This document shows, piece after piece, positions 35,123 through 44,935 of a stretch of DNA of 64,000 nucleotides; the stretch's first letter is position 1; every line of letters begins with the position of its first letter. Source of the stretch: Modicisalibacter xianhensis. Lineage in GTDB: Bacteria > Pseudomonadota > Gammaproteobacteria > Pseudomonadales > Halomonadaceae. The notes under the pieces are model-generated. The model was not told the DNA's origin. It searched no databases and saw nothing but the letters and a program-made list of their open reading frames with translations. A program made the position numbers and the translations under genes. Location of the stretch: NCBI RefSeq assembly GCF_900113605.1, contig NZ_FOPY01000014.1, positions 1 to 64,000 on the forward strand, read 5' to 3'.

Positions 35123-35696
35123 GGCTAACCTCTTTGAATATCTGGCAAGTCAACCGCCCTCTGAAATGCAGCGACTTGTTGGTTGGACGGCTGCCCGACT
35201 GCATATCCCCAGACAATGGCAGGAGGATATGAAGCAGGAAATATACGTGGCCTGGTTCTCTAAGGAATATGACCCTTCGTATTCCCATGATGCGATCATG
35301 AAATATGCTGGTGAGGCGGCGTTCCTCGCGGTCAGCACATGGCGCCGCCATACCATCCTACCAGTGACCGTTCACAAGGCCGGCCAGGCCGATAGTGAAC
35401 CCAGGGCTGAACAGTTTGACCTGATGGCCGAACAGATCCCCGGATTCACTGAAGAGTTCAATGACGAAATCGACATTGACCCTGAAGCCTCTATCGAGGC
35501 CACCTCAACGGTGTCAGCGCACCTCATCGACCTACCCAAACGCTCAGCTCGATCTGAGCTGTCTCATGAAAACCTGCTAGCCCTACACTGCGAAGGCCTT
35601 TCAGCCGCTGAGATCGCAGCCGCAGCGAACATGACCGAGCGCAGCGTATACCGCAGATTGGAACGGCTTAAACATGGAAAACGTAGTACAGTATAG
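35121..35696 (+). CDS. Sigma-70-like (ECF-type) protein
   Basis: This 191-residue protein has the layout of a small sigma factor. A region-2-like block comes first (RLHIPRQWQEDMKQEIYVAW, then AAFLAVSTWRRHTILPV), then an acidic linker and a region-4 helix-turn-helix (LLALHCEGLSAAEIAAAANM, then TERSVYRRLERLKHG). AGGAG lies ten bases before the ATG. Its 3' end overlaps traW by 23 bases, so it is the first gene of the transfer block and may control it. Similarity to sigma factors is judged by eye. A regulator with only the C-terminal helix-turn-helix is the alternative. Confidence 0.6.
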   Translation: MANLFEYLASQPPSEMQRLVGWTAARLHIPRQWQEDMKQEIYVAWFSKEYDPSYSHDAIMKYAGEAAFLAVSTWRRHTILPVTVHKAGQADSEPRAEQFDLMAEQIPGFTEEFNDEIDIDPEASIEATSTVSAHLIDLPKRSARSELSHENLLALHCEGLSAAEIAAAANMTERSVYRRLERLKHGKRSTV

Positions 35697-36375
35697 TAAA
35701 ATTGCGGCGTTATCGGTAGCGCTCTCAGCTGCCGCCATACCCTCAGCCGCACTTGCCTCAGAGCAGGATCTGGGGGTGCTGGGTCCTACCTGGGAAATCA
35801 TTGAGCCCGACATGCGGCTTGCGATCGTGGCAGAGGCCCGCGGTGTCGACTGGGGCGCCGTCAATGAGCACCTTGCAGAGCAGGCCCAGAATCATACTCG
35901 AGACATACCTGATTGGTTCGTCCCGATAGCCGAGCACACCGAAACTCACTTTGTAGATCCCTCCTACACGCTCGGTGAAGACATCGAGGCCCTGAAGCGG
36001 CAACCCGATGGAACATACCAATGGGGTGTCATTTACGAGGCCGGCACCAAGGTCAATCCCCTCGAGCACATGCAGCCCGAGAGTTGGTTACTCGTCGTGG
36101 ATCTCCGTGCCGACGAACAACGTGAGCTGGCCAAGTCCCTCAAGGCTCGTCACCCAGCCAACCTGACAGTGATCGTCACAGCGGGTGACCCCGGTGATTT
36201 GGCATCGGATCTTGGGCAAGCCGTGTACTTCGCAGAAGAGTGGCATTTCGACCGGCTAGGTATTACGCACACACCCTCGCTTGCTGGCGTCAGGGACAGC
36301 CGGCCAGACGTGATCGAAGTGACCCATTTCGCCTACCCCTACGATGCCACCACTTTGGAGGAATACCTGCCATGA
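35674..36375 (+). CDS. traW: F-type conjugation protein TraW
   Basis: This 233-residue periplasmic protein is needed for F-pilus assembly. A signal peptide (IAALSVALSAAAIPSAALAS) is followed by the family's N-terminal hallmark DLGVLGPTWEIIEPDM. Later blocks are WGVIYEAGTKVNPLEHM and VDPSYTLGEDI. It overlaps the sigma-like gene upstream and the traU start by four bases (ATGA). In F, TraW, TraU and TrbC follow one another in this order, as here. Confidence 0.9.
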   Translation: MENVVQYSKIAALSVALSAAAIPSAALASEQDLGVLGPTWEIIEPDMRLAIVAEARGVDWGAVNEHLAEQAQNHTRDIPDWFVPIAEHTETHFVDPSYTLGEDIEALKRQPDGTYQWGVIYEAGTKVNPLEHMQPESWLLVVDLRADEQRELAKSLKARHPANLTVIVTAGDPGDLASDLGQAVYFAEEWHFDRLGITHTPSLAGVRDSRPDVIEVTHFAYPYDATTLEEYLP

Positions 36376-37379
36376 AGAGGCTATTGCTCTCTGTCCTGAC
36401 TGTGGCTGCCCTCACTTCGGGGAATGCTTACAGCTCCTCGCCGCTATCCGGTTCAGCTGCATGTCGAGGTGAGGTTTTCAATCCCATCAACGACGCGAAT
36501 TGGAACAACATGTTTCCAGTCACCGTGGCCGGTATTTCCACGGGCGGTGGCTCCAACCCATCCCTCATGCACATGGACCCCATTTGTATGTGCCCCGGCC
36601 CCTATGGTGTCGATATGCCAGGGATTGGGATGACTTATTGGGAGCCAACTTTTTTAGCTGAAGTGGCACGAACACCTGGCTGTATGTCGACTCTCGGTGG
36701 CACACAAGTGCTTACCGGATACGACTCGCTGACTTCCAACCAGACGTATGGCTCGGGACGTGGTGAAAGCAGCGTCACCAGGATGCAAATTCACTGGTAT
36801 ATCTACCCACTCTTCAGCGTCCTCAACATGATGAGTTCACTGGGGTGCATGAACACCTCCGGTTTCAACCTTGCAAACCTTACAGAGGTCGATGCCACTT
36901 GGCAGGATGACACCTGGACCTCGATTGCCTTTCCAGAGTCAGCTCTCTTCGCCAATCCAGTTGGCGCTCTTTCGTGTATCCCCGACGCCGTGGCCTCGGC
37001 CGCAGGGCGCCCGCTTGACATGATGTTTTGGTGCCAGGGATCGCAGGGCGTCGTCTACCCACTCACAGGCTCTAGCACCACGCACAGCTCCCCTCAAGGC
37101 GGCAACCTCCATGTTCTTGGCAAATACATGCAGCGAAAGACGCGAATGGCAGGCCTGCTATCGACTACCGGCCCATGGGCGGAATGCCAGTCCGTTTACC
37201 TGCCGAACATGATCCGCAGTCAATATCGGATTGATCCTGTGGCTCCCGTAGCCAGTAACCAAACCGCCGTTCTGGGGATGTCCGAGTTCCGCTGGGGGAT
37301 GCTGCCTCCCGCCAACACCGCCGTTCGTACCGATTCCGCATTCTTGATCTGGGTAGGTAAGCAATGTTGCGCACTCTGA
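36372..37379 (+). CDS. traU: F-type conjugation protein TraU
   Basis: This 335-residue periplasmic protein of the mating-pair apparatus has a signal peptide (MKRLLLSVLTVAALTSGNAYS). The family blocks that follow are FNPINDANWNNMFPVTVAGI, CMCPGPYGVDMPGIGMTYWE and MSSLGCMNTSGFNLANL. Many cysteines suggest disulfides made with the help of TraF or other Dsb proteins. The ATG overlaps the traW stop and the end overlaps the trbC start by 16 bases. Length matches the F protein. Confidence 0.95.
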   Translation: MKRLLLSVLTVAALTSGNAYSSSPLSGSAACRGEVFNPINDANWNNMFPVTVAGISTGGGSNPSLMHMDPICMCPGPYGVDMPGIGMTYWEPTFLAEVARTPGCMSTLGGTQVLTGYDSLTSNQTYGSGRGESSVTRMQIHWYIYPLFSVLNMMSSLGCMNTSGFNLANLTEVDATWQDDTWTSIAFPESALFANPVGALSCIPDAVASAAGRPLDMMFWCQGSQGVVYPLTGSSTTHSSPQGGNLHVLGKYMQRKTRMAGLLSTTGPWAECQSVYLPNMIRSQYRIDPVAPVASNQTAVLGMSEFRWGMLPPANTAVRTDSAFLIWVGKQCCAL

Positions 37380-38338
37380 CCGCGATTACTTTGACGTTGA
37401 TCAGCACGTCCGCGTTAAGCCAACAAACGCCCGTAGAAGCCGCCCAGGGCGCGTTCACCGCTCTCCAAGGCTCACAGGCACCAAACAATCTGTTCTCTGG
37501 CCAGGGAAGACCTGAGGCCATTCTCGAAGCCATGGGGGCGGGTACAGGGGGTGCTGCTGGGCAGGTTGCTGGAATGGAGATGATTGAGAACGTCCGTGCC
37601 CAGGGCCAAACGGGAGGCATTGCAGACCCCGAGATGGCAGCTGAATGGCAGGCTCTGAGGGAGTCATTGGATCTCGGCGAGCAGGACAGGCTGTATTTCT
37701 TCATCTCGTTCTCAATGCCCGAGAGCTTGATTCGAGGCTATGCGCTCGACGCGGCCAGAGCTGGCGGTGAGCTGGTTCTGCGTGGTGTGGAGCCAGGCAT
37801 GAACCTCCGCGACTTCACCATGGAGCGATTGCTGAAGGTTCTACGACCAGGAGGGATGACAGCGCCGATCCAGATCGACCCGCGACTCTTCGATACCTAC
37901 GACATCGAGACCGTACCCACGATCGTCCTTGCCAAGGAAGATCCCATGGGTGTGTGCCAGACCGCCAAGCGGCAAATCGGCGAAATCAATGGTCAGCAGC
38001 TCGAGTACCAAGGCTGCCCCAAGGGCGACCCAGAGGACTACTGGAAGGCAGAAGGGTCAGTCACTGCCCTATATGCCTTAGAGCAATTCAGCAAACGCGG
38101 GGCCAGCAATGCCGAGGTCTACATCAACGCATTGAAAGGCGAGGGCGCCGAAAGCGCTCAAGAGCAGGCAGGCATTGCAACAGCACAGTGGGAGTCGCTG
38201 ACCGATGAGTTAGCTGAGCGCAACGCGCAAAGACTCAAAGAGCGGTATCAGGGCACCGATCGCGAAGTCTATGACACGCCCATGGGGCCGGCTGTTGGTC
38301 CTGCAGGACAGAATACTGACCATCTCTGGGAGGAGTAA
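37364..38338 (+). CDS. trbC: F-type conjugation protein TrbC
   Basis: This 324-residue periplasmic protein is longer than the F-plasmid TrbC (about 212). It has a signal peptide (MLRTLTAITLTLISTSALSQ), a Gln/Gly-rich spacer and the TrbC domain with YFFISFSMPESLIRGYALDA, LVLRGVEPGM and IQIDPRLFDTYDIETVPTIV, which is thioredoxin-like. The extra C-terminal part is charged and ends DHLWEE. It starts inside traU and ends two bases before the next gene. Confidence 0.88.
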   Translation: MLRTLTAITLTLISTSALSQQTPVEAAQGAFTALQGSQAPNNLFSGQGRPEAILEAMGAGTGGAAGQVAGMEMIENVRAQGQTGGIADPEMAAEWQALRESLDLGEQDRLYFFISFSMPESLIRGYALDAARAGGELVLRGVEPGMNLRDFTMERLLKVLRPGGMTAPIQIDPRLFDTYDIETVPTIVLAKEDPMGVCQTAKRQIGEINGQQLEYQGCPKGDPEDYWKAEGSVTALYALEQFSKRGASNAEVYINALKGEGAESAQEQAGIATAQWESLTDELAERNAQRLKERYQGTDREVYDTPMGPAVGPAGQNTDHLWEE

Positions 38339-38340
38339 CA

Positions 38341-39710
38341 TGCCGAAGGGCAATTGCCTCAAAATGCTTGCTATGGGGGCCGCTATCGCGGCCCTCGTTC
38401 CATTGAGCGCTGGCGCGTTCGCAGACCCTAGCCAAGCGGGGATGAGCGCTGGAGGAGCATGGGCTAGAGATTTCAATCCAAATAATGCTTTTCAGTCCGC
38501 CACATCCAGCCTCGGGCTTGAAGATACCAAAACGTCAGGCGAGCTTGGTGGCGAGGTTGGTCTCCAGGTAAAGCAGAAACAACAGCGAAACTTTAAATGT
38601 CGCGACGGCGCTCGACTCACAGCAGGCGGTATTCGGGTGCTTATTGAAGAGTGTGAACAAAGCGACAACGGAGAACTGGAGAGGATTAGCGTCTCAATCT
38701 GCGACGCTTTAACCCAAGGGATACGCTGTAGCGACGACCGATATACCATCAATCGTGAAATTCCGATAGGGGGAGAAGCTGCCTTTAGCGGCGGTATCCT
38801 ATACGGAGCATATCGAGTCGAGGCGGAATGCTCATCATCCTCTTGCACAATGACCATGCACCAATTACATGGTGATGCATGGGGCGGTAACGATATGCGG
38901 CAACAAGGAAATGACAGGGTAAATAAAGATCCAAGCCATCCCTCAAACACTATAGCCGATGTACGGGACAACCCGACATTTACCCAAGGCAGTCAATACG
39001 CAGATGAACGATCGAAGTGCCTTGGTGGGCAAATTAACCAGCTGTTCAGCGAAGGAGATATACCAGTCTCTTGCGATCCAGAAGATCCAAGGACAATAGA
39101 TTTTCTTGATATAAATAGCGGCGGGGAGTGCGAACCAGATCGCATCACAAAGGAATCCTGCGTAGTAGACATTCCAACCAGGCTAGTTACTTGCGAGCCA
39201 GAATCACGGGAATGTGAAGTTAAGCGAGATTCTGAAAAATTTACATGCGCAAGAAAACTTGAGGTAACAGGAAGAAAAATACCAACCTGTGAACAGGGCG
39301 ACCACCTATTAACCATAACAAGCAACCCATGCTCTAGCTGCATTGATTACCTTAGATATAATTTTTACTGCCATGACCAAGGTTATCGGGTTGTTTACGA
39401 CACAGTACGAAAATCAAATAACCAGCGCTTTAGCGGACCTCATGAAAACGTAGTTACAGGCGGCTTGAACATTGATGTACCTAAAACAGTGGTTATAGAA
39501 GACATGGGGGGAAGTAGTTGCTATCGAGTTGCTTACAAACAGAACTGTAATGGCACGACCTGCAATGTAACTGCTTATTTTGAAAACCCATGCCGAGGTA
39601 TAAGTTATGCGGGTTCAAGCAGTTTCCCTATACCTATGAGGATCGAATTTACAGATAAAGTAGTCGATGAATGTACTGGTTTGGAAAGTCGCCGCCCTGA
39701 GGTTCAGTAA
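38341..39710 (+). CDS. Cys-rich secreted protein, TraN-like (first of two)
   Basis: This 456-residue exported protein has a signal peptide (LAMGAAIAALVPLSAGAFAD). A Cys-poor first half follows. The second half is Cys-rich (ESCVVDIPTRLVTCEPESRE, then YRVAYKQNCNGTTCNVT), as in the mating-pair stabilisation adhesin TraN. It occupies the traN position after trbC. It could be an N-terminal TraN part encoded separately, or a distinct paralogue. Base composition turns clearly more AT-rich from here to about 42.9 kb than in traW-traU-trbC. Confidence 0.6.
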
Positions 39711-39711
39711 T

Positions 39712-41931
39712 ATGAGATATTTTATACTTAGTGTATTACTAGCCTTGACACTCAACCCTCAAATCAGCCTGGGGGCTGTTACAGATTATCAAGAATGCTA
39801 TAAGTTTGGCGAAACCTGTATTGATTCGGCTCCCCGAAAGATAATGGGTGAGACCGTTCGCCGCGAGTGCTGGGAATATGCTGTCACGTACCGTTGTTAT
39901 GGCGATCCATATAGCAACACATGCAATCTGCAAGAATTACAAAACGACGATGATTGGGAGTTGGTGAACAGGTACAATGAAACCTATCCGGCTACATATT
40001 CGGAATATTCTCGCATTCTTCCAGATAGCTGGATCGAAGAGTGGCAACGCAGTGAAGCTTCTTGCAGCGCTGACACTTCCTATGGCTGTGGGCCAGCTAT
40101 AAGAAGTGAAGATATACTTGACAAATCAGGTAATGTCGTCGGTCAAAAAGTCACAAAGCGCTGTTATATAGGCGAGACACCTCGTTGTAATAACGATCCC
40201 AACTGTAGCGTAACGAGCTATGAATGTACCAAAGAGCAAGATGGGCTGTGTGTAAGACAAGAACAGACCTATACCTGCCGAGAGGATGGCCATTGCGATC
40301 CTAGTTCTTATGAGATCATGCCCGAGGTTAGTGATGATCAAGGCGCATTTTCCGATGCCATTGCTGCTGCTGGCATCATGGACATGATAGCGGCCGAGGG
40401 TGGTTTCGATGAAAACATGCGGTTTTTTTCGGGGTTGGAGCGCGAATGCAAAGCCGTAACAAGTGATTTCCGCAGAATGATGGAGTTCAACACGACAGTA
40501 GCGACAGTATTGGCAACATACTTTGGCGGTCCACTCGGCGCAGCACTTGCTGGCACAGCCCAGGCTGACATTATGAACGCCATTGAACACATGGAATGCT
40601 GCCAAGATGACCCTGAAGATGTCGTATTGACAAGCTCTTTTATTTCAATGGCAACGGGTGTGGGTGCCGACTACTGCGATCTCGAAGATGTGGAGCTTGC
40701 AGCTGCACGCATGGCCAAGCGTGCAGTCCAGGTCACACCTGGCTTCGTTCCGACAAATAATACCCTCTGCACGATAGCCAACTATCTGCACAATGCCCCT
40801 GCCAAAGGGGATATGTCCTATGCCAAGCAGATTTGCGCCCACTGGACAAAACCATGGTCAATTGCCAACACACAAACACAAGTAGATGAGTATCAACGTT
40901 GGTGTGAGTTCGATTCAATGCTCGCAAGGATCATTCAAGAACAGGGACGAGAACAGCTTGCCGAGCTTGCATCAAAGAATGCTGGTGGCGCACAAACAAA
41001 GAAAATCGACTTTGCCTTTTACAAGTCAACTGGCGGGTGGACTAATGAGTTAAACGTCAATGGCAATCGAGTCAGGTTCTGGCAATGGAAAGAGGAATGC
41101 GCCACGGACGAAGGTTTCACTAACTCTATGGTCTCTGGATACGATTGCCCGTCAAGCCCAGATATATATGCTGTTGTGTGCTCTGAATCGTCCTGTGGTG
41201 TACCTCCTGATCACCCAGTTTATGGGTTCAGCCCTGGTTGGGAAACGCACAGACTTGCTGCAGAAGATCACCACACGCGGGCGCTAAATCGCTATTCGGT
41301 GATAGATGGCGGATGCTACGAAGATGGATCGTGCGAATATAAAGTCCATGCTTGGAAAGCCGGAGCTGGTGGGCAACTTCGTATCCCTGTGGACATGAAA
41401 TGGCCCATAAATTTCCCTAACGATGGGTGGGGAGAGTTCTCTTGGGACCACAACAATGTCCATTTTGAGGCATTTACTAATCCGCTAGGCACAGTTTCCC
41501 CTAAACGTGGACTAAGAATGTGTGTGGGATCAGAGTACGACTGCGATACAGGGGCTGCATGGAAAGAGTTAAATATTTCTTCTGACATAAGCGATATGGC
41601 CAATTATGTCAACAATGCTCCTCCTGTTACATTGACAGGGGGTTGCAACGATGAAGAATGCGAGTTTAGAGCGACAATTGAAGTTAATCTTAACGCTAAG
41701 CCTTGGTACACGTATTCAGAAAAGAAATATGAACCATGCATGCTCAAAGTCTTAGGTAGCTGCGTAGCTAAAGCGTCAACTACCTACGATAGGCAATATA
41801 GGCCTGATTGCTCGGGTTTCACTATCAATGAATTCCTTGCTTTGGACTTGGGTGATATGGATTTCTCAGAATATGTCGAAACTCTATCCGAAAAAGCACA
41901 AGCGGAGTTTAACCAGACATGGGCAAGATAA
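39712..41931 (+). CDS. traN: TraN-like mating-pair stabilisation protein (second of two)
   Basis: This 739-residue exported protein begins one base after the preceding stop, with its own signal peptide (MRYFILSVLLALTLNPQISL). The N-terminal part shows the TraN pattern (CYKFGETCIDSAPRKI, then VRRECWEYAVTYRCYG). A middle part follows (SFISMATGVGADYCDLEDV), and repeated Cys pairs extend to the end. TraN sits in the outer membrane and grips recipient cells. Its variable region decides recipient preference. The separate signal peptide argues against a simple frameshift from the gene upstream. Confidence 0.75.
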   Translation: MRYFILSVLLALTLNPQISLGAVTDYQECYKFGETCIDSAPRKIMGETVRRECWEYAVTYRCYGDPYSNTCNLQELQNDDDWELVNRYNETYPATYSEYSRILPDSWIEEWQRSEASCSADTSYGCGPAIRSEDILDKSGNVVGQKVTKRCYIGETPRCNNDPNCSVTSYECTKEQDGLCVRQEQTYTCREDGHCDPSSYEIMPEVSDDQGAFSDAIAAAGIMDMIAAEGGFDENMRFFSGLERECKAVTSDFRRMMEFNTTVATVLATYFGGPLGAALAGTAQADIMNAIEHMECCQDDPEDVVLTSSFISMATGVGADYCDLEDVELAAARMAKRAVQVTPGFVPTNNTLCTIANYLHNAPAKGDMSYAKQICAHWTKPWSIANTQTQVDEYQRWCEFDSMLARIIQEQGREQLAELASKNAGGAQTKKIDFAFYKSTGGWTNELNVNGNRVRFWQWKEECATDEGFTNSMVSGYDCPSSPDIYAVVCSESSCGVPPDHPVYGFSPGWETHRLAAEDHHTRALNRYSVIDGGCYEDGSCEYKVHAWKAGAGGQLRIPVDMKWPINFPNDGWGEFSWDHNNVHFEAFTNPLGTVSPKRGLRMCVGSEYDCDTGAAWKELNISSDISDMANYVNNAPPVTLTGGCNDEECEFRATIEVNLNAKPWYTYSEKKYEPCMLKVLGSCVAKASTTYDRQYRPDCSGFTINEFLALDLGDMDFSEYVETLSEKAQAEFNQTWAR

Positions 41932-42509
41932 AGTTTCGCTTCACTCTGGCATGCTTCACATGTCTCGCATCCATGGGCTCCTACGGGAGCCCTGTAGACT
42001 TAGTAACAGACCAGGCTAACGCTTTAGCCAATGGAAACGCAGGTACTCAGGGTGTCGTAATGGATGCTGGTCAACGTCCGTTTCAATTGACACCAAATAA
42101 TGGCTATGTCGGTTTAAAAACACGACTAGACATAGCATCACTTTATACATCCTATGAATATGGCGGGCAAAACGTACGGCAGGTAGTTAAGGCCGTTGTG
42201 GATTGGGGGGACGGATCTTCTCCTTCAACAGCCAAACCAGGAGAACCTATCTATCATACCTACGGCCATCGAAGCGATCGAGGTTCCATCACACCAGACG
42301 GTAGCATTGTATATACAGGCAGAATCAGTTTCGTAACCTATTCAGGCGATGTGTTCACAGAGCAATTCAAATATAGCATGTGGAATGACTACCTAAACTC
42401 ACTTGTGCCGGGAGGCCGTGTTCTTCCAAACTCTTTACTACCAAACGTGAATGGTGCTGATGGACGAGCAAAGTTGCCAAGCGGATTTTTCGACAGGAAC
42501 AGCCAATGA
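41919..42509 (+). CDS. Secreted protein of unknown function
   Basis: This 196-residue protein has an N-terminal signal peptide (FRFTLACFTCLASMGSYGSP). A PKD-like strand set (VVDWGDGSSPSTAKPGEPIY followed by HTYGHRS) suggests an Ig-like beta fold exposed outside the inner membrane. It overlaps the TraN-like gene by 13 bases and the next gene by four, so it belongs to the transfer operon. No characterised relative is recognised. A surface role alongside TraN is inferred from position only. Confidence 0.7.
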   Translation: MGKIKFRFTLACFTCLASMGSYGSPVDLVTDQANALANGNAGTQGVVMDAGQRPFQLTPNNGYVGLKTRLDIASLYTSYEYGGQNVRQVVKAVVDWGDGSSPSTAKPGEPIYHTYGHRSDRGSITPDGSIVYTGRISFVTYSGDVFTEQFKYSMWNDYLNSLVPGGRVLPNSLLPNVNGADGRAKLPSGFFDRNSQ

Positions 42510-42925
42510 AAACTATAATTTTCGCTGCTTGCGTAACTGCAGGGCTTACCTTGTTTGGAATAGCACATGCTAATGCGCAGCAGCAAGACGAAAACCATCG
42601 CGTGCAAATTTACGGTGGTCCTGATGCCGGACAGCTTTTAGGCAAGTCTGTAATCACACCTGATCAACTAAGCTGGAGCAATGCATGGGTCAAATACCTT
42701 GGTGGCCAGCCACCTAAGGATTTACCACCAGGCTATATTGGCCTGTTAGTTTTCGCATCCTATCCTGGACACCTTGTAAGCATTCATCCCCGTACTGATA
42801 CGACGACCACGACGATACGCTGCCGTCAGCTGCCCTTACCGGATAGTCACAGTAAGTCAGCTCCTGCCTCATGGGCAGCAGGTCTTTTCAAGGCTGAAAC
42901 CATAAAGCTGGAGGGCTGCCCATGA
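42506..42925 (+). CDS. Small secreted protein of unknown function
   Basis: This 139-residue protein has a signal peptide (IIFAACVTAGLTLFGIAHAN) and a compact body containing GGPDAGQLLGKSVITPDQL and two cysteines. It overlaps both neighbours by four bases (ATGA type) and is therefore translationally coupled in the tra operon. The family is not recognised. Confidence 0.65.
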   Translation: MKTIIFAACVTAGLTLFGIAHANAQQQDENHRVQIYGGPDAGQLLGKSVITPDQLSWSNAWVKYLGGQPPKDLPPGYIGLLVFASYPGHLVSIHPRTDTTTTTIRCRQLPLPDSHSKSAPASWAAGLFKAETIKLEGCP

Positions 42926-44592
42926 TAGCCGGCAGAATGGATGCGCTGGCCCTCACAGCGATTGCTGCAGGCGTAGCAGCGGCAACGCCCTGGGCTGCAG
43001 GGACGTTGCCTGCATGGCCTGCCGGCATTCTCGGGTCGCTGGGCATGGCGCAGCTCACTTGGAGCCAGGCAATGGCCAAGTTGCGCCAGTACGACGAAGA
43101 TTCTCGTGAGGGCTTCATACTGCCCTCAGACGATCCAGTAGAGCACAACGGGCCAGGTTTACACATCGGTTTGACCACCGACAAAAACACGCGAATTAAC
43201 ATGCCCGACATCCTCGGGCAGCGACATACCGCGATCGTTGGCCAGTCGGGTGTTGGTAAAACCACTCTGGGAGAATACATCCTTTGGCAACAAACGGCGC
43301 GGGGACGAGGATGGCTGTTCATCGATGCGAAAATCGATCGGGACACTCGGGACCATTTAGCGTACATGGCCAAAGTGACAGGCCGTGAGGATGAACTCTA
43401 CATCATCGACGTTTCAGATCCTGATAACGCCAACACCTACAATCCCGTTCTACATGGCGATCCTGATGAGGTGGCTTCTCGCCTGATGAACCTCATCCCA
43501 TCGGCTGAAAACAATCCCGGTGCGGATCACTACCGCCAATCCGCCAACCATGCATTGACGGTCATCATTGCGGCTTTGCAAGCCTCGGGGCAGCTATATC
43601 ACTTTGGCGATCTGTCTATTCTGCTGCAGTCCGATCGAGCTTTGGAAAACCTCGAGCGTATGACGCCCCAAGGGCCAGAGAGGCGGGCGCTATCAATTTT
43701 TCTCGACCAATTCCGTACCCGTACCAAGGAAGGGACACGAATTGACCTCAACCGCATGAAGCAAACGCTAGGTGGCATGGCAGGCCGTATAGCACTGTTC
43801 GCCCAGGGCAAATTCGGTAAGGTGTTCAATGTCTATGCGCCGGAGATCGTGCTCACAGAGATCATCCGCAAGGGTCACATGCTTTACGTCTCGCTCCCAA
43901 CGATGGGCAAGGACACCGCAGCTCTTAACCTCGGGAAAATGATCGTTTCGGACATTCGTTCGGCTGTAGCCTACATACAGGATCTACCCAAGGGTGAAAG
44001 GCCAGAGCACTTCATCGCGCTCCTAGACGAGATGGGGGCTTATGTAATGGAAGGGGTAGGCCGTCTCTTCGAGCAAGCGCGATCGGCAAATATTGCGCTT
44101 ATTCCTGCCTTCCAGTCATTTAGTCAGCTCAACCGGGTATCGCCCGACTTTGCTGACATCGTAATCCAGAACACATGGAACAAGATATTCTTCAAATTCG
44201 GCGCGAAAGACAGCCCTGAAGAGGCCGCTGAGATCCTTGGCAAAACTAAGCGATTCCAGCGTACCGTGTCAGTCTCGGCCAACCAGGGCGAGAGTGCGCA
44301 GTATCTGAGAACCACACCTCAATCTAGTATGTCTGATGGCGGTGGTATGGGCGAAAGCTGGCGTGAAGTTGAGGAATTTCGGGTAACACCGGATCAGTTG
44401 CGAGCGATGGATATGGGCCAAGCGGTCATGATGATGGGCGCACGTATGTACCATTTGCGAACGCCAATGATCAACTATCCAAAGCACATACCATCATTCA
44501 AGGTAATTAAACGCAAGATGAAGATTCCTGCAGACAAGCAGGCGCTCAACTTCGAGGAGCGGCTAAACGAATTTCTTACTGCAACAGCTTAG
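42922..44592 (+). CDS. traD: Type IV coupling protein, TraD/VirD4-like
   Basis: This 556-residue ATPase links the relaxosome to the secretion channel at the inner membrane. The N terminus is short and hydrophobic (about 5-45). Walker A is GQSGVGKTTLGEY near residue 110 and Walker B is FIALLDEMGAYVMEG. Blocks such as IALIPAFQSFSQLNRVSPDF and FGAKDSPEEAAEILGKT fit the VirD4/TraD family. It is shorter than F TraD (717) and lacks its Gln-rich tail. Coupled by a four-base overlap to the gene upstream. Confidence 0.9.
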   Translation: MIAGRMDALALTAIAAGVAAATPWAAGTLPAWPAGILGSLGMAQLTWSQAMAKLRQYDEDSREGFILPSDDPVEHNGPGLHIGLTTDKNTRINMPDILGQRHTAIVGQSGVGKTTLGEYILWQQTARGRGWLFIDAKIDRDTRDHLAYMAKVTGREDELYIIDVSDPDNANTYNPVLHGDPDEVASRLMNLIPSAENNPGADHYRQSANHALTVIIAALQASGQLYHFGDLSILLQSDRALENLERMTPQGPERRALSIFLDQFRTRTKEGTRIDLNRMKQTLGGMAGRIALFAQGKFGKVFNVYAPEIVLTEIIRKGHMLYVSLPTMGKDTAALNLGKMIVSDIRSAVAYIQDLPKGERPEHFIALLDEMGAYVMEGVGRLFEQARSANIALIPAFQSFSQLNRVSPDFADIVIQNTWNKIFFKFGAKDSPEEAAEILGKTKRFQRTVSVSANQGESAQYLRTTPQSSMSDGGGMGESWREVEEFRVTPDQLRAMDMGQAVMMMGARMYHLRTPMINYPKHIPSFKVIKRKMKIPADKQALNFEERLNEFLTATA

Positions 44593-44600
44593 GTTTAAAA

Positions 44601-44852
44601 ATGATTACGATATTATTTTGGGTGACCATTGCCATATTCGCCATGCTCCTCCTAGGAATACTTCCAGGAGTCAAGGAAGTGTTTAGGCCTCTCATGGATA
44701 TTATATCCAAGGGAACGGTTGAGGTTTTAAAGTTTGCGGGGGGCTACATACTTTGGTTAGCCAAAACAATAATTCACGCTCATATCGACCTTGTGACACA
44801 TCTATGTCATCGCCGTTCATATTTTGATCCAGCCGAAAAAATCAGGAAATAG
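44601..44852 (+). CDS. Small membrane protein
   Basis: This 83-residue protein has an N-terminal hydrophobic helix (ILFWVTIAIFAMLLLGILPG) and a second hydrophobic stretch (FAGGYILWLAKTIIHAHI), with a basic tail. It starts nine bases after the traD stop and is AT-rich. Function is unknown. It may be an entry-exclusion or pilus accessory protein, but nothing in the sequence decides this. Confidence 0.55.
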   Translation: MITILFWVTIAIFAMLLLGILPGVKEVFRPLMDIISKGTVEVLKFAGGYILWLAKTIIHAHIDLVTHLCHRRSYFDPAEKIRK

Positions 44853-44935
44853 GTTTTTCTGGTTTGACTTTGAAATCGTCGTACAGTAAAATTTAAAGAC
44901 AGAAAGGTAACTGCGTCGATCGCTCGGAGGTCGAA

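Noticed and set aside
38341-41931. Single traN gene broken by a frameshift
   Set aside because: The second protein has its own signal peptide directly after its start, so two separate exported proteins are more likely.
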